A stretch of 64,000 nucleotides of DNA from an uncultured Prolixibacteraceae bacterium (GTDB lineage: Bacteria; Bacteroidota; Bacteroidia; Bacteroidales; Prolixibacteraceae). A program made the translations under genes and the position numbers. Positions within the stretch are counted from its first letter, which is position 1; every line of letters begins with the position of its first letter. The notes under the pieces were generated by a model. That model made no database searches. It saw nothing but the letters and a program-made list of their open reading frames with translations, and was not told the origin of the DNA. Location: NCBI GenBank assembly GCA_937915865.1, contig CALGIG010000110.1, positions 4,873 through 68,872 of the forward strand, given 5' to 3'. Positions 45,086 through 54,263 of this stretch are shown here, one piece after another.

Positions 45086-45131
45086 GAAGTCAGAAGAAGA
45101 GAGCAAGTATTATTTCCAATCTTCTGACTTC
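45086..45131. terminator. Terminator hairpin between converging genes
   Basis: GAAGTCAGAAGA and TCTTCTGACTTC are perfect 12-bp complements with a 22-base loop. T-rich sequence follows on the plus side a few bases later. It separates the membrane protein gene from fmt. Confidence 0.6.
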
Positions 45132-45147
45132 TAGCTTCGTTTTTTCC

Positions 45148-46122
45148 TCACATCTTTACTATCCAATTATCCAGGTCATGAAAACCACGAAGCAATTCGT
45201 CAATCTTCATCCTTTTCTTACCTGAAAGTTGAACATCGGTAACTGAAAGCCAACCATCAGGGCAGGCAATTTTCAGGTATTTCTTTCCATCGGTAAGCAT
45301 ACTCCCCGGCGCAGATGTCAAACTATAATCACGCGAGGCTGCAAATATTTTGACTGTAAGCATCTCATTCTTCTCTTTGTGGGCCAATTCTGTCCACGCA
45401 CCCGGATAAGGCGATAAACCACGGATCAGGTTTCTAACGGTTTCAATATCTTTCGACCAATCGATACGACAATCATCTTTAAATATCTTAGGGGCATGTT
45501 TAATGCTCCCGTTCTCCTGAATCAAATGATCCTGTTCAACAGCAACCACACTACCAGCAGCCAGTGAATCAACAGTTTTCAAAACAAGCTTCGCCCCAAT
45601 CTCCATTAAACGATCGTGAATTATACCAACTGTATCATTATCGCCAATTTCAATTTTCTCCTGTAACATAATTTTACCTGTATCAATTTCATGTGAAAGG
45701 AGGAATGTGGTTACACCAGTTTCTTTTTCGCCATTAATAATTGCCCAGTTTAATGGGGCAGCTCCCCTATATTGAGGTAATAACGAGCCATGCAGGTTGA
45801 AAGTTCCAAGATGTGGCATACGCCAAACAATCTCGGGCAACATCCGAAAGGCAACAACTATTTGCAGGTCAGCCTTTAAACTTTCCAGCTCAGCAATAAA
45901 ACCAGCATCTTTTAATTTCTCGGGCTGGAGTATTGGTAAATTTTGTTGCATAGCGTATTTTTTTACTGCCGACTCGCTGATTTGCTGCCCGCGTCCAGCT
46001 GGTTTATCAGGAGCTGTAATAACACCAACAACATTATAGTTATTTTGAACCAAAGCTTTTAAGCTCTCAACTGCAAAGTCGGGAGTTCCCATAAATACAA
46101 TTCGAATTTGTTTTGGATGCAT
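45148..46122 (-). CDS. fmt: Methionyl-tRNA formyltransferase
   Basis: Formylates initiator Met-tRNA with 10-formyl-tetrahydrofolate. The start at 46122 (MHPKQIRIVFMGTPDF) is preferred over an ATG 10 codons upstream because family members begin just before RIVFMGTP. The N-terminal domain has MGTPDFAVESLKALV, the catalytic N-x-H in FNLHGSLLPQYRGAAP and the Asp in EIDTGKIMLQ. The C-terminal OB-like domain binds tRNA (VRNLIRGLSPYPGAWTEL). About 324 aa. It stands alone here, with no def neighbour. Confidence 0.95.
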   Translation of the reverse strand: MHPKQIRIVFMGTPDFAVESLKALVQNNYNVVGVITAPDKPAGRGQQISESAVKKYAMQQNLPILQPEKLKDAGFIAELESLKADLQIVVAFRMLPEIVWRMPHLGTFNLHGSLLPQYRGAAPLNWAIINGEKETGVTTFLLSHEIDTGKIMLQEKIEIGDNDTVGIIHDRLMEIGAKLVLKTVDSLAAGSVVAVEQDHLIQENGSIKHAPKIFKDDCRIDWSKDIETVRNLIRGLSPYPGAWTELAHKEKNEMLTVKIFAASRDYSLTSAPGSMLTDGKKYLKIACPDGWLSVTDVQLSGKKRMKIDELLRGFHDLDNWIVKM

Positions 46123-46370
46123 TGTTTTTTTCTGCAAAGATAAGGTATACAAACTAACTAAGTAGTCCCAATTTTTAAAAACAGACAGTCAAAAAAGCTG
46201 ATTTTAGCTATCTGAAAATGAAACGCTTAACTATTGATTAATAAAAGAGCCTTAATCACAAGCAACTGAATTACAAATACTTACAATTTATCAAAGTTAA
46301 TTAATTGTCAAAATATTGCTAAATAATTTGCATACAACAAGTTAGAGAATTCCAACTAAAATGAATAATT

Positions 46371-46378
46371 TATTTTTG
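46371..46378 (+). promoter_or_regulatory. Candidate -7 box before the CBM48-like gene
   Basis: TATTTTTG matches TAnnTTTG, 40 bases upstream of ATG 46418. The rest of the 265-base gap behind fmt is featureless A+T-rich sequence. Confidence 0.45.
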
Positions 46379-46417
46379 TCGTGTCAATATTGACTTTAAA
46401 ACTAAAATCATTTTACT

Positions 46418-46729
46418 ATGAGCCTGAAAAAGCAATTTCTTAAATCAAAACCCGTATGTAAGGTAACCTTCCGTTTGGAAGCAGCCGATGCAGAGGGTGC
46501 AACAAAAGTTCAGTTGTTGGGCGACTTTAATAATTGGGATGAATCTCTTGAACCAATGACTGCTTTAAAATCAAACGATTTCACTGCCACACTTGAACTT
46601 GAAACAGGAAAAGAATATCAGTTTCGCTATTTAATTGATGGCAATATCTGGAAAAATGAAGCACAAGCTGATGGTTTTGTAGCTAACAGCTTCGGCGCTG
46701 AAAACAGTGTTGTTTCTACGATTGCATAA
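46418..46729 (+). CDS. CBM48/AMPK-like glycogen-binding domain protein
   Basis: A 103-aa single-domain protein of the isoamylase N-terminal (early set) type. The core reads VQLLGDFNNWDESLEPM and EYQFRYLIDGNIWKNE, as in AMPK beta/CBM48 glycogen-binding domains, with conserved Trp residues. No catalytic domain is attached. It could bind glycogen or act as a small regulatory subunit. It ends before a strong bidirectional terminator. Confidence 0.88.
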   Translation: MSLKKQFLKSKPVCKVTFRLEAADAEGATKVQLLGDFNNWDESLEPMTALKSNDFTATLELETGKEYQFRYLIDGNIWKNEAQADGFVANSFGAENSVVSTIA

Positions 46730-46752
46730 TTACAGTTAACCTTAACAATTGT

Positions 46753-46796
46753 AAAAAAAGCCGGAATCATTTTTACTATGACTTCCGGCTTTTTTT
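46753..46796. terminator. Bidirectional intrinsic terminator
   Basis: AAAAAGCCGGAAtCAT pairs with ATGaCTTCCGGCTTTTTTT across a short loop, with A- and T-tracts on both sides. It serves the CBM48-like gene and the converging minus-strand operon. Confidence 0.9.
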
Positions 46797-46808
46797 GTTA
46801 CACTTTAT

Positions 46809-47033
46809 TTATTTCCTGTACTTTTCTTCAATTTCGGGCCTTAATTTGGTATTCCCTTTTGTGGCTTTTGGCGAATATGGACAATGACGGCATCCATTAG
46901 AGCAACAGTAGCCTCGTTTTACCAGGTAAAATTCAGTCATAACACGGTATCCTTCTGGGCTCATATAATAATCAACTCCTTCCTCAAGTTTAGGACCAAA
47001 GCCTGAATCAAAAAGGTTATCGAACATTCCCAT
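46809..47033 (-). CDS. DUF5522-type cysteine-rich small protein
   Basis: A 74-aa protein with the signature GYCCSNGCRHCPYSP, that is CC-x3-C-x2-C, a likely metal-binding cluster. It matches the DUF5522 family of Bacteroidota. The upstream gene, ribBA, ends three bases before its start, so the two are probably co-transcribed. Function unknown. Confidence 0.8.
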   Translation of the reverse strand: MGMFDNLFDSGFGPKLEEGVDYYMSPEGYRVMTEFYLVKRGYCCSNGCRHCPYSPKATKGNTKLRPEIEEKYRK

Positions 47034-47036
47034 CGT

Positions 47037-48257
47037 CTAATATTTAAACTTTTTCAGGAAATGGCCCATCCGGTCGCGTTTAGTTTTTAAATAAGACTGA
47101 TTAAACTCGTTGGGTTCAATCTCAATATTGACTGTTGAAATAACTTCAAGGCCAAATCCCTCCAGGCCAACCCGTTTAACCGGATTGTTTGTCAGTAAAC
47201 GCATTTTGGCGACACCAAGATTACGAAGTATCTGGGCACCAACACCATAATCACGCTCATCGGCATCGAAGCCTAAGTGTAAATTGGCATCAATAGTATC
47301 CAATCCCTGATCCTGAAGTTTATATGCTGCAATTTTATTCATAAGTCCAATTCCACGACCTTCCTGTTGCATATAAACTAAAACACCTTTACCTTCCCGT
47401 TCAATCATATCCAGGGCATAATCGAGTTGCTCGCCACATTCACAACGCATCGATCCAAAAATATCACCAGTCATACAAGAGGAATGAACCCTTACCAAAA
47501 CAGGTTCATCTGGGGTCCATTCACCTTTGACCAAGGCTATGTGTTCATTTCCATTTGATAGCTGACGGAATGGAATAATTCGGAATTTTCCGTGTTTTGT
47601 TGGTAAAAAAACTTCCTCTCCCCTTTCAATCAGGCTTTCACTTTGAATTCTATAATTAATCAGGTCTTTGATTGAAACCAGTTTCAGGTTGAAACGCTTG
47701 GCCAGTTTCATCAACTCTGGAAGTCGCGACATCGTTCCATCTTCGTTCATAATCTCGATAAGAACTCCGGCGGGAGTTAAACCAGCCATTCGGGCTAAAT
47801 CAACAGCTGCTTCGGTATGACCAGCCCGACGCAAAACGCCACGCGACCTGGCTCTTAACGGGAAAATATGTCCCGGGCGACCAAGTTCTTCGGGTTTAAT
47901 ATTGGGATTAGCCAAAGCATTCAACGTTTTGGCCCTGTCGCTAGTTGAAATTCCTGTTGTACATCCGTACCCCAACAAATCGACAGAAACTGTAAATGGT
48001 GTTTCGTGCGACGAAGTATTTTTCCCTACCATCATATCAAGTTCCAACTCATCACATCGTTCCTCGGTTAGCGGCGCACAAAGTAAACCACGGCCATACA
48101 AAGTCATGAAATTTACCATTTCAGGAGAGACTTTTTCGGCTGCGGCAATAAAATCGCCTTCATTTTCACGATCTTCATCATCAACAACAATAATGATTTC
48201 GCCGTTCCGAATAGCTTCAACAGCTTCGGGAATAGTACTTAATTTAATATCGCTCAT
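47037..48257 (-). CDS. ribBA: Bifunctional 3,4-dihydroxy-2-butanone 4-phosphate synthase / GTP cyclohydrolase II
   Basis: Catalyses two entry steps of riboflavin synthesis. Start at 48257 (MSDIKLSTIPEAV) fits the family better than the ATG 10 codons upstream. The RibB half (about 1-205) has VDDEDRENEGDFIAAAEKV, SSHETPFTVSVD and AGHTEAAVDLARMAGL. The RibA half (about 210-406) has the zinc-cysteine motif SCMTGDIFGSMRCECGEQL and the catalytic MQQEGRGIGL. All key motifs are intact. About 406 aa; it leads a short operon with the DUF5522 gene. Confidence 0.97.
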   Translation of the reverse strand: MSDIKLSTIPEAVEAIRNGEIIIVVDDEDRENEGDFIAAAEKVSPEMVNFMTLYGRGLLCAPLTEERCDELELDMMVGKNTSSHETPFTVSVDLLGYGCTTGISTSDRAKTLNALANPNIKPEELGRPGHIFPLRARSRGVLRRAGHTEAAVDLARMAGLTPAGVLIEIMNEDGTMSRLPELMKLAKRFNLKLVSIKDLINYRIQSESLIERGEEVFLPTKHGKFRIIPFRQLSNGNEHIALVKGEWTPDEPVLVRVHSSCMTGDIFGSMRCECGEQLDYALDMIEREGKGVLVYMQQEGRGIGLMNKIAAYKLQDQGLDTIDANLHLGFDADERDYGVGAQILRNLGVAKMRLLTNNPVKRVGLEGFGLEVISTVNIEIEPNEFNQSYLKTKRDRMGHFLKKFKY

Positions 48258-48326
48258 TGTTAGAACTTTTTTCGAATAATGCCCCAAAACTAACTAAAAT
48301 AATTGAGCCCGTATACAAAAAGAAGG

Positions 48327-49517
48327 TTACGCCCTTTTCGATTTTTCCCAATTTACCGACTGTTTGCCTTTGAGAAAACGAACCATTCCTTTGATGGAAG
48401 CATAATTCATCATTACAAAATAGAAGGGTATAAACAATAACTTAAACCGTATTCTGCTCTGTTCAAAAAACCAGCCCAGCAAGGCTAAAAGATACATAAC
48501 AATCTGAAAGTAAAAGAATATTGAATAAAAATCGGAAGGTTCTCCGTTTGATTTAATGATTATAAAAAAATTAACAAATAAAAGACCGAATAAAGCAACC
48601 GGAGCAATTGTCCAACGCAAAACTTTGTGCGAAATGTACTGAAACGAAAGCCAACCGAACCTGAATGGATTCAGCAAACTTTTTAACCTGCCAATGGTTT
48701 GAAGTCCTCCTGCCGCAATACGAACTTTCCGTTTTAACTCTTCAGAGACATTTATTGATGCTGTTTCTATAGCATAAGCATTTGGTGTATATGCTATACG
48801 GTAACCTTTTTCGGCAATGCGAAGTGAAATAACAAAATCATCGAGTATGGTGTCGTTCTCAACTTCAGTAAATAGTTCTGTTCGGATGGCAAACAACTCA
48901 CCAACAGCTCCAACTGCCGAGTTTAGCTCACTATCCAATCGTTTTATCCACGATTCAATCTTCCAATACATATTTTCGCCCGAGCCTGCCGCATCATCAG
49001 CTTTTTGGTTTACTATACGTTTTTCACCGGCAATACAACCTACAGCAGGATCATTAAAAGTATTAACAATAACCCGGATCGCATCTTTACAAAGAAATGT
49101 ATTACTATCAGAAAAAATTACGATCGGAGCTTTTACAAGCTGCATTCCACGATTCATAGCATGAATTTTGCCTCTCCGCTCCGAAAGGTGATGAACTTCC
49201 ATTTGCGAATACTTCTCAAGTAATTCAGGAGTTCCATCATCAGAACCGTCGGTAATCCATAAAAACTGTATTTTGTCAATTGGATAATCCAGTTCAAGCA
49301 AATTGGCTACTTTGGCTTCAACATAGTTGCTCTCATTATAAGCGGCCATAAACATGCAAACCTGAGGTAATTCTGCATCTTGTAATTTTCCGACAAACTT
49401 CTCAGAGACAAAGAGCTTCTTAACAAACAAAATAAGTACAAGCAAAATGGCATATCCTGCGAAAGTAAAAAAAACGATCAAAAGCAATATCCAAAATGCT
49501 ATTTCCAAAACGATCAA
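48327..49517 (-). CDS. Membrane glycosyltransferase family 2
   Basis: A processive-type GT2 of 396 aa. A transmembrane segment at the N-terminus (about 5-30), the GT-A domain (about 45-290) with MFMAAYNESNYVEAKV, FLWITDGSDDGTPELL, VIFSDSNTFL (the D-x-N/D metal site), and the acceptor motif EKGYRIAY. Two or three more helices follow (LFVNFFIII, FYFQIVMYLLALLGWF). The start overlaps the upstream GT gene by four bases (ATGA). Product unknown; a cell-surface polysaccharide or lipid-linked sugar is likely. Confidence 0.93.
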   Translation of the reverse strand: MIVLEIAFWILLLIVFFTFAGYAILLVLILFVKKLFVSEKFVGKLQDAELPQVCMFMAAYNESNYVEAKVANLLELDYPIDKIQFLWITDGSDDGTPELLEKYSQMEVHHLSERRGKIHAMNRGMQLVKAPIVIFSDSNTFLCKDAIRVIVNTFNDPAVGCIAGEKRIVNQKADDAAGSGENMYWKIESWIKRLDSELNSAVGAVGELFAIRTELFTEVENDTILDDFVISLRIAEKGYRIAYTPNAYAIETASINVSEELKRKVRIAAGGLQTIGRLKSLLNPFRFGWLSFQYISHKVLRWTIAPVALFGLLFVNFFIIIKSNGEPSDFYSIFFYFQIVMYLLALLGWFFEQSRIRFKLLFIPFYFVMMNYASIKGMVRFLKGKQSVNWEKSKRA

Positions 49518-50710
49518 TGTTTTTTATAGAATTCGATAAGCGCTTCTGCCTGAGATAAGTTATCAAACTTTTCCTGAATAAAACCAATGGCATTTTTACC
49601 AATACGGTCTGCCAATTCCCGATCGTTAACCAAATTAACAACCTCTTCAACAAATTGGCCGGCATCATTGGCAATCATAATATTCTCACCATTTGTTGTT
49701 GGGATACCTTCTGTGCCAATTTCAGTTGTTACAATAGGTTTGCCAAGCGACATTCCTTCAATAATTTTAATCCGCATACCACTTCCCGAGAAAAGTGGAA
49801 CAACCATTATAGCTTTCGAATTAATAAAATCATAAGCATCATTAATCTCACCCAAATACTCAACACCCGAACGTTTTATTTTTCGTTCAAACCAATCCGG
49901 GGCATTTCTTCCTGCCAGGTAGAACTTCACATCAGGGCATCTTTCACGGATCTTAGCCCAGCAATGATCGAAAAACCAAATTAACCCCTCCTGATTAGGA
50001 GCCCAATCCAAAGCACCTATATGGAAAAGAGAAGGGAATTCGAGTTTTTTAGCTGTAGGTACAAGTGATGCAAAGTCAATGCCTGTTTGCGAAGTATGCC
50101 TCGGTTTTGTATTTCCCAGTTTATCAAGAATCGCTCCATCCCGATCGGTAATTGGAACAAGCAAGTCGTACGAGTTAAGATAGCTTTCTTCAAAACGTTT
50201 AATGCGGTTCGACAAGTTTTTCAGGTATTTTGAGCGAAGTCCATCTGATAAAATAGCGGTCCGTTCCCAAATTTCATATTCAATATTGTGCGCACGGTAA
50301 GCAATTAAAGCATCCGAATATTTTCGTATAACCGGAATATACGGACACAGGTAAAGACCTTCGAGTTGCACAACATCAAAAGTTTTCTCGTGCAAGAGTT
50401 TAGCAAGTTCATTACTGAAATCATCTGAAATAAATCGCTGTGCATTGTATGGCAATCTGGAAAACATAAGGTTAAACACTGCCTCAAGCCAGTTAATGGA
50501 TGCTGGAACCTCAACAAACCTAAAATCGGCTTTGCTCCGAAGGTCTGTTGACATATCTTTAATGCGAATATGATGTTTTGAGGTGTTCATACTTAGTACA
50601 GTAACTTCGTGCCCAAGCATCGAAAAACCCTTTGTCATGTTTAAACATGCAATTGCTCCACCATCTTTCGGAGGCCAGGGCACCTTATTCATCAATTGAA
50701 GTATTCGCAT
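49514..50710 (-). CDS. Glycosyltransferase, GT4 (GT-B fold)
   Basis: A 398-aa soluble glycosyltransferase. The N-terminal Rossmann half begins MRILQLMNKVPWPPKDGGA; the C-terminal half has the nucleotide-sugar site SGSGMRIKIIEGMSLGKPIV, the E-x7-E pattern of GT4. It is co-transcribed with the GT2 gene (four-base overlap) and the LptF/G gene (three-base gap), so a lipopolysaccharide or other surface glycan role is likely. Confidence 0.93.
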   Translation of the reverse strand: MRILQLMNKVPWPPKDGGAIACLNMTKGFSMLGHEVTVLSMNTSKHHIRIKDMSTDLRSKADFRFVEVPASINWLEAVFNLMFSRLPYNAQRFISDDFSNELAKLLHEKTFDVVQLEGLYLCPYIPVIRKYSDALIAYRAHNIEYEIWERTAILSDGLRSKYLKNLSNRIKRFEESYLNSYDLLVPITDRDGAILDKLGNTKPRHTSQTGIDFASLVPTAKKLEFPSLFHIGALDWAPNQEGLIWFFDHCWAKIRERCPDVKFYLAGRNAPDWFERKIKRSGVEYLGEINDAYDFINSKAIMVVPLFSGSGMRIKIIEGMSLGKPIVTTEIGTEGIPTTNGENIMIANDAGQFVEEVVNLVNDRELADRIGKNAIGFIQEKFDNLSQAEALIEFYKKH

Positions 50711-50713
50711 TAG

Positions 50714-52192
50714 TTATGATTCAGTTTTACTCCTTTTTAAAAAACTTAAAGTTGCGACCTTCTTAAATAAGGCCTGATAACTTTCCATATTCATGACCCC
50801 TGAGTCGGTTGCAGCTTTGTAGGTAAGCCAGATGCCCAATGGTAAAAATACAGCTGAAGCCAACCACATTCCGCTAACCATTGTCCATGCATCTTCCCGG
50901 GCAACCTTCTCGCCCATAATCATTATTATATAATAGGATATAAAAAGCAAAATAGAAACGACAACAGGCATTCCAAGTCCGCCTTTCCGAATAATAGCGC
51001 CAAGCGGAGCGCCAATAAAAAAGAAAATTAAACAGGCAAACGAAAGGGTAAACTTTCGGTGCCATTCCATCGCATAGCTGTTAATCCCTTTTTTCCGGCT
51101 ATACATTTCGTCAAGCCGTTCGCTAATTGATTGTGAATTAGCCCGGACATATCCTATTACTTTCTGATAAAGTTCTTGCTTTTCAAGAGGACTTAATGAA
51201 GTAAACGTTTTATCAAAATCAACATCACGGACTGGTTTAATATGTGGATTTTTCCGAAGCGAATCAACCGGATTTGACAACCAGGCTATTTGGCGATTTA
51301 CATCAGCGGTATAATTAAACATCGACAAATACCTCCATATCCGAAATTTATAATCATAAAAAGCTGAATCACCAACTTTCTCAAGTTGAGATAAATTCAT
51401 CATCTTCGAAACCCCTGAATAACGTTTTTCATCAATCCGGTTAAATTCGAAATCTTTCATACTGATATTTATCACTTCTTTCTGAAAGGATTGTCGTTCG
51501 AACGGGAACCGACGATCGGCACTTGAACCTCTCTCCTGCCTTTCAGTATAACTTTGACCGTTAAACAAAGTAACGGTCATGAACTTCTTATCTTTTGTTA
51601 CTTCCATTTTCCCCGAATCGGCCACCGAAACGTTCACATTTCCGCGATCTTCTGAATGATCATAAATCATAACATCATACAACATGTTGTTGGTCTTCCC
51701 TTTTCGTTCCACTTTAATGCTGTAATTTCCAAGGTCGTTACTAAATACTCCTTCTTTAACAACCATCTCTGGTTTTTGCTGCCTCACACTAAACATGAGC
51801 GAGTAAAATTTCAAATTGGTTTTCGGCAGAATAATATTTGAAAAATAAAAAGCGATCAACGTCATGCCAATAGCTAAAATCAATAAGGGGCGCATTATCC
51901 TGAACAAAGAAATTCCTGAAGCCTTCATAGCCACCAATTCGTAATTCTCACCCAGGTTTCCAAAGGTCATAATCGAGGCCAGTAACATAGCAAGAGGAAA
52001 TGCTAGTGGTAGTAAACCAAATGCAGCATACGACAACAATTCGACAACAATCGTCCACTCTAAACCTTTACCTACAAATTCATCGATATACTTCCATACA
52101 AATTGCATCAGAAGTACAAAAACACAAATAAAAAAGGTCATAAAAAAAGGACCAAGAAAACTTTTGATAACAAACTTATGAAGTCGCTTCAT
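50714..52192 (-). CDS. LptF/LptG-family permease (YjgP/YjgQ)
   Basis: The membrane subunit of the LPS export ABC transporter that extracts LPS from the inner membrane. The start at 52192 (MKRLHKFVIKSF) is preferred, an ATG eight codons upstream being poor. Six helices: three at about 10-110 (FIVVELLSYAAFGLLPLAFP region, MLLASIMTFGNLGENYELVA), the periplasmic beta-jellyroll in the middle (about 130-370), and three at about 385-470. Family signatures KASGISLFRIMRP and GAPLGAIIRKGGLG are present. About 492 aa. It leads an operon with two glycosyltransferases. Confidence 0.94.
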   Translation of the reverse strand: MKRLHKFVIKSFLGPFFMTFFICVFVLLMQFVWKYIDEFVGKGLEWTIVVELLSYAAFGLLPLAFPLAMLLASIMTFGNLGENYELVAMKASGISLFRIMRPLLILAIGMTLIAFYFSNIILPKTNLKFYSLMFSVRQQKPEMVVKEGVFSNDLGNYSIKVERKGKTNNMLYDVMIYDHSEDRGNVNVSVADSGKMEVTKDKKFMTVTLFNGQSYTERQERGSSADRRFPFERQSFQKEVINISMKDFEFNRIDEKRYSGVSKMMNLSQLEKVGDSAFYDYKFRIWRYLSMFNYTADVNRQIAWLSNPVDSLRKNPHIKPVRDVDFDKTFTSLSPLEKQELYQKVIGYVRANSQSISERLDEMYSRKKGINSYAMEWHRKFTLSFACLIFFFIGAPLGAIIRKGGLGMPVVVSILLFISYYIIMIMGEKVAREDAWTMVSGMWLASAVFLPLGIWLTYKAATDSGVMNMESYQALFKKVATLSFLKRSKTES

Positions 52193-52453
52193 TCTTATGG
52201 TTTGCTTAGTATTCAAAAAAAATCGAATACAAAACTAAGTTATTTTGAAGAATTATAAAGGCTATAACCCTACTTCAAAATTATTTTAATGTAAGGAGAA
52301 TATAAAAAGTGTGTAAAAAATGGGAAATATGTGAACCGGATATGCTTCAGTTTAAATAAAAGCAGGATATACGAAATAATGATCTGTAACGGGGAAGTGA
52401 TTTTCTATCAAAGAATAAGAAATTGCAGAAGAAATACAGACACACAAATTTTA

Positions 52454-52843
52454 TTAGGAACCTAGCAGATGCTTCAATTTTGCTATTTGGGTATCCCAAA
52501 GACTCTTTGTTTCTTCCTCTTCGTCTTCCTCGGTAAAATCGATAATTGTAAGAGAGGTATCATTAGTCAAATCATCCTGATTAATAAAAAACTCGAAAAA
52601 CGAATCTTCTTTATCAAATTCGTCACCAAGCCATTGATACCTAACCAACCTATTTTCCCGATGAATAATTTTTTCGGAACTCTGATTTGTTTTACCCCAA
52701 ATAAACGTAAACAGATTACCTTTTACCCTAACATCATCAGCAAACCACTCTGTTAATCCAGCTGCGGTACTTAACCTGTTAAACAATACCTTAGGAGAAC
52801 AGTTAATGATGTATTCCAACCGAATTTGTTTTTTTCCAGCCAT
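52454..52843 (-). CDS. START/SRPBCC-domain protein (AHSA1-like)
   Basis: A protein of about 129 aa. The start at 52843 (MAGKKQIRLEYIIN) fits family length, while an upstream ATG would add 16 basic residues. The SRPBCC fold is indicated by IINCSPKVLFNRLSTAAGLT, EWFADDVRVKGNLFTFIWG and the C-terminal long helix ending in an acidic stretch (DFTEEDEEEETKSLWD). The ligand is unknown. The 237-base gap downstream to the LptF/G gene (52193-52453) shows nothing recognised. Confidence 0.85.
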   Translation of the reverse strand: MAGKKQIRLEYIINCSPKVLFNRLSTAAGLTEWFADDVRVKGNLFTFIWGKTNQSSEKIIHRENRLVRYQWLGDEFDKEDSFFEFFINQDDLTNDTSLTIIDFTEEDEEEETKSLWDTQIAKLKHLLGS

Positions 52844-53108
52844 AGGTCTTTTTGATTTTTTGCAATATATGTATTTATATACAAAAAACAAGGTTAAAAA
52901 ACAGGGAAATCATTCAAAACTAAATGAACTATTACCTACTTATCTATATAATGATCAAATATCGGATTGCTGGCTCAAAACGATAGTCAATAAATTGTAC
53001 TACGAACAATCGCCAACAGGAATTTGAAAGTAATTGGCTGGATAAAAAAGCGTTTGAAGATTTTCCTGTTTTTTTTCTGCACTTCATACCATCGAAAGAA
53101 TAAAGTAC

Positions 53109-53116
53109 TATATTTG
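53109..53116 (+). promoter_or_regulatory. Candidate -7 box of the tRNA-Met gene
   Basis: TATATTTG, a full TAnnTTTG match, 52 bases upstream of the tRNA. The rest of the 324-base gap 52844-53167 has no gene I can support. Confidence 0.5.
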
Positions 53117-53167
53117 CAACCGCAAAAATGAACACAGAAAATTCGTTTTGTCCGTTCAAAATATTAT

Positions 53168-53241
53168 GGCGAGGTAGCTCAGCTGGTTAGAGCGCATGAT
53201 TCATAATCATGAGGTCGCCGGATCATGCCCGGCTCTCGCTA
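53168..53241 (+). tRNA. tRNA-Met (anticodon CAU), elongator type
   Basis: Full cloverleaf: acceptor GGCGAGG/TCTCGCT, D-arm starting TAGCTCAG, anticodon stem CATGA/TCATG with loop TTCATAA, variable loop AGGTC, T-stem GCCGG/CCGGC. CCA is not encoded. No C1-A72 mismatch or GGG/CCC anticodon stem, so it is not the initiator. A tRNA-Ile2 whose CAU is modified to lysidine cannot be excluded, but the body fits elongator Met. The T-loop reads ATCATGC instead of the usual TTCRANY. Confidence 0.93.
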
Positions 53242-54131
53242 CAGTAATTTTCAAGCAGTTAAGATTATTTCTTGGCTGCTTTTTTGTTAATAAAGTACTG
53301 TAATACTCCAATTAATATAAGCGTTAAAACTTTACCCAAAACTATCTTTTTGTCTTAATGCCCAACTGCATTACTCTGGTAAACTCGGTTTGTTCTCGTT
53401 TTTCTGTCTACCGAGGTCGTCACTTGTTTATTGAACATTAGACATTAAACAGGTTTTCATTTATAATTGAATATCCCATAGGGGGCTTTGCTCCAAAACT
53501 CTAATTACTTTTATGTCTTGATACATTGTTGTCCGGTAAATCAAAAAGTTTATCCGCTACGCGGAAAATTCTCCATAGGAGATTCAGTATTGTAGTAAAA
53601 ACAAGCCCTAAGTGCCTTTTACCTCGTAGAGGTTAAACCCAATAAGCGTTTTAGGCAGATGGACAAATTTTAACCGGACACCAATGGTCTTGATACAAAA
53701 AAAACAAAAAGGTCAAGGCAAGCCCGCTTCGCACGAAAAACTACCTTTGGCGGCTCACCGGCCCAAGCCGCTTGCGCTTCATTTAGCTTTAGACAAGGGA
53801 AAGGATATTCATACATTTATTACTAAGAACATCAAAAAGCCGCCGATCATTTGCTGTTAAATCATGAGCGGAAGAAGGCCAGCGTCACAAACTCAAATCT
53901 TGCGAACATTTCATTAGAAGTGACAAAAATTAACCTCACGAAACTTAAAACCATAAACTTTTTACTGCCAGCACATTAATAAAATCAACCAATACTTTGT
54001 ATCAAATACAGATTAATTTTTTTCAATCATTTCATTACAAAATCTAAACATTTGATGCAAAAAACGGGTTTATTCACTCAATATTCAATTAATTTTTGAA
54101 TAAACACAAAGATAGTTTCAATCAATTGAGT
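53242..54131. other. 890-base non-coding region between tRNA and exopolysaccharide locus
   Basis: No open frame of note on either strand. It holds A+T-rich sequence, a G/C-rich patch at about 53720-53790 (TTTGGCGGCTCACCGGCCCA) and a 17-base word AATTGAATATCCCATAG at 53465-53481 that recurs at 63974-63990. Short imperfect repeats around CCATAGG occur at 53476 and 53575. It may be degenerate mobile or recombined DNA. Confidence 0.4.
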
Positions 54132-54139
54132 TATTTTTG
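54132..54139 (+). promoter_or_regulatory. Candidate -7 box of the exopolysaccharide operon
   Basis: TATTTTTG fits TAnnTTTG, about 125 bases upstream of the first gene, leaving a long leader (54150-54263) that contains CGCCTCA/TGAGGAGGCG and CAGCTT/AAGCTG inverted pairs. Such a leader suggests post-initiation control. Confidence 0.45.
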
Positions 54140-54263
54140 TACTCAAGTTGATGTCAATATTCTTTGGCAACCGGCTCTCCGCCTCAATACTTAGGACGCA
54201 GCTTAGTTCAAGCTTATTGTGACTGAGGAGGCGAAGCTGTGAAAAAACCTAATAAAACACACG

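Noticed and set aside
53168..53241. Initiator tRNA
   Set aside because: No C1-A72 mismatch and no three G-C pairs in the anticodon stem.
53720..53790. Gene fragment in the G/C-rich patch after the tRNA
   Set aside because: No frame on either strand gives a protein-like translation longer than a few dozen residues.
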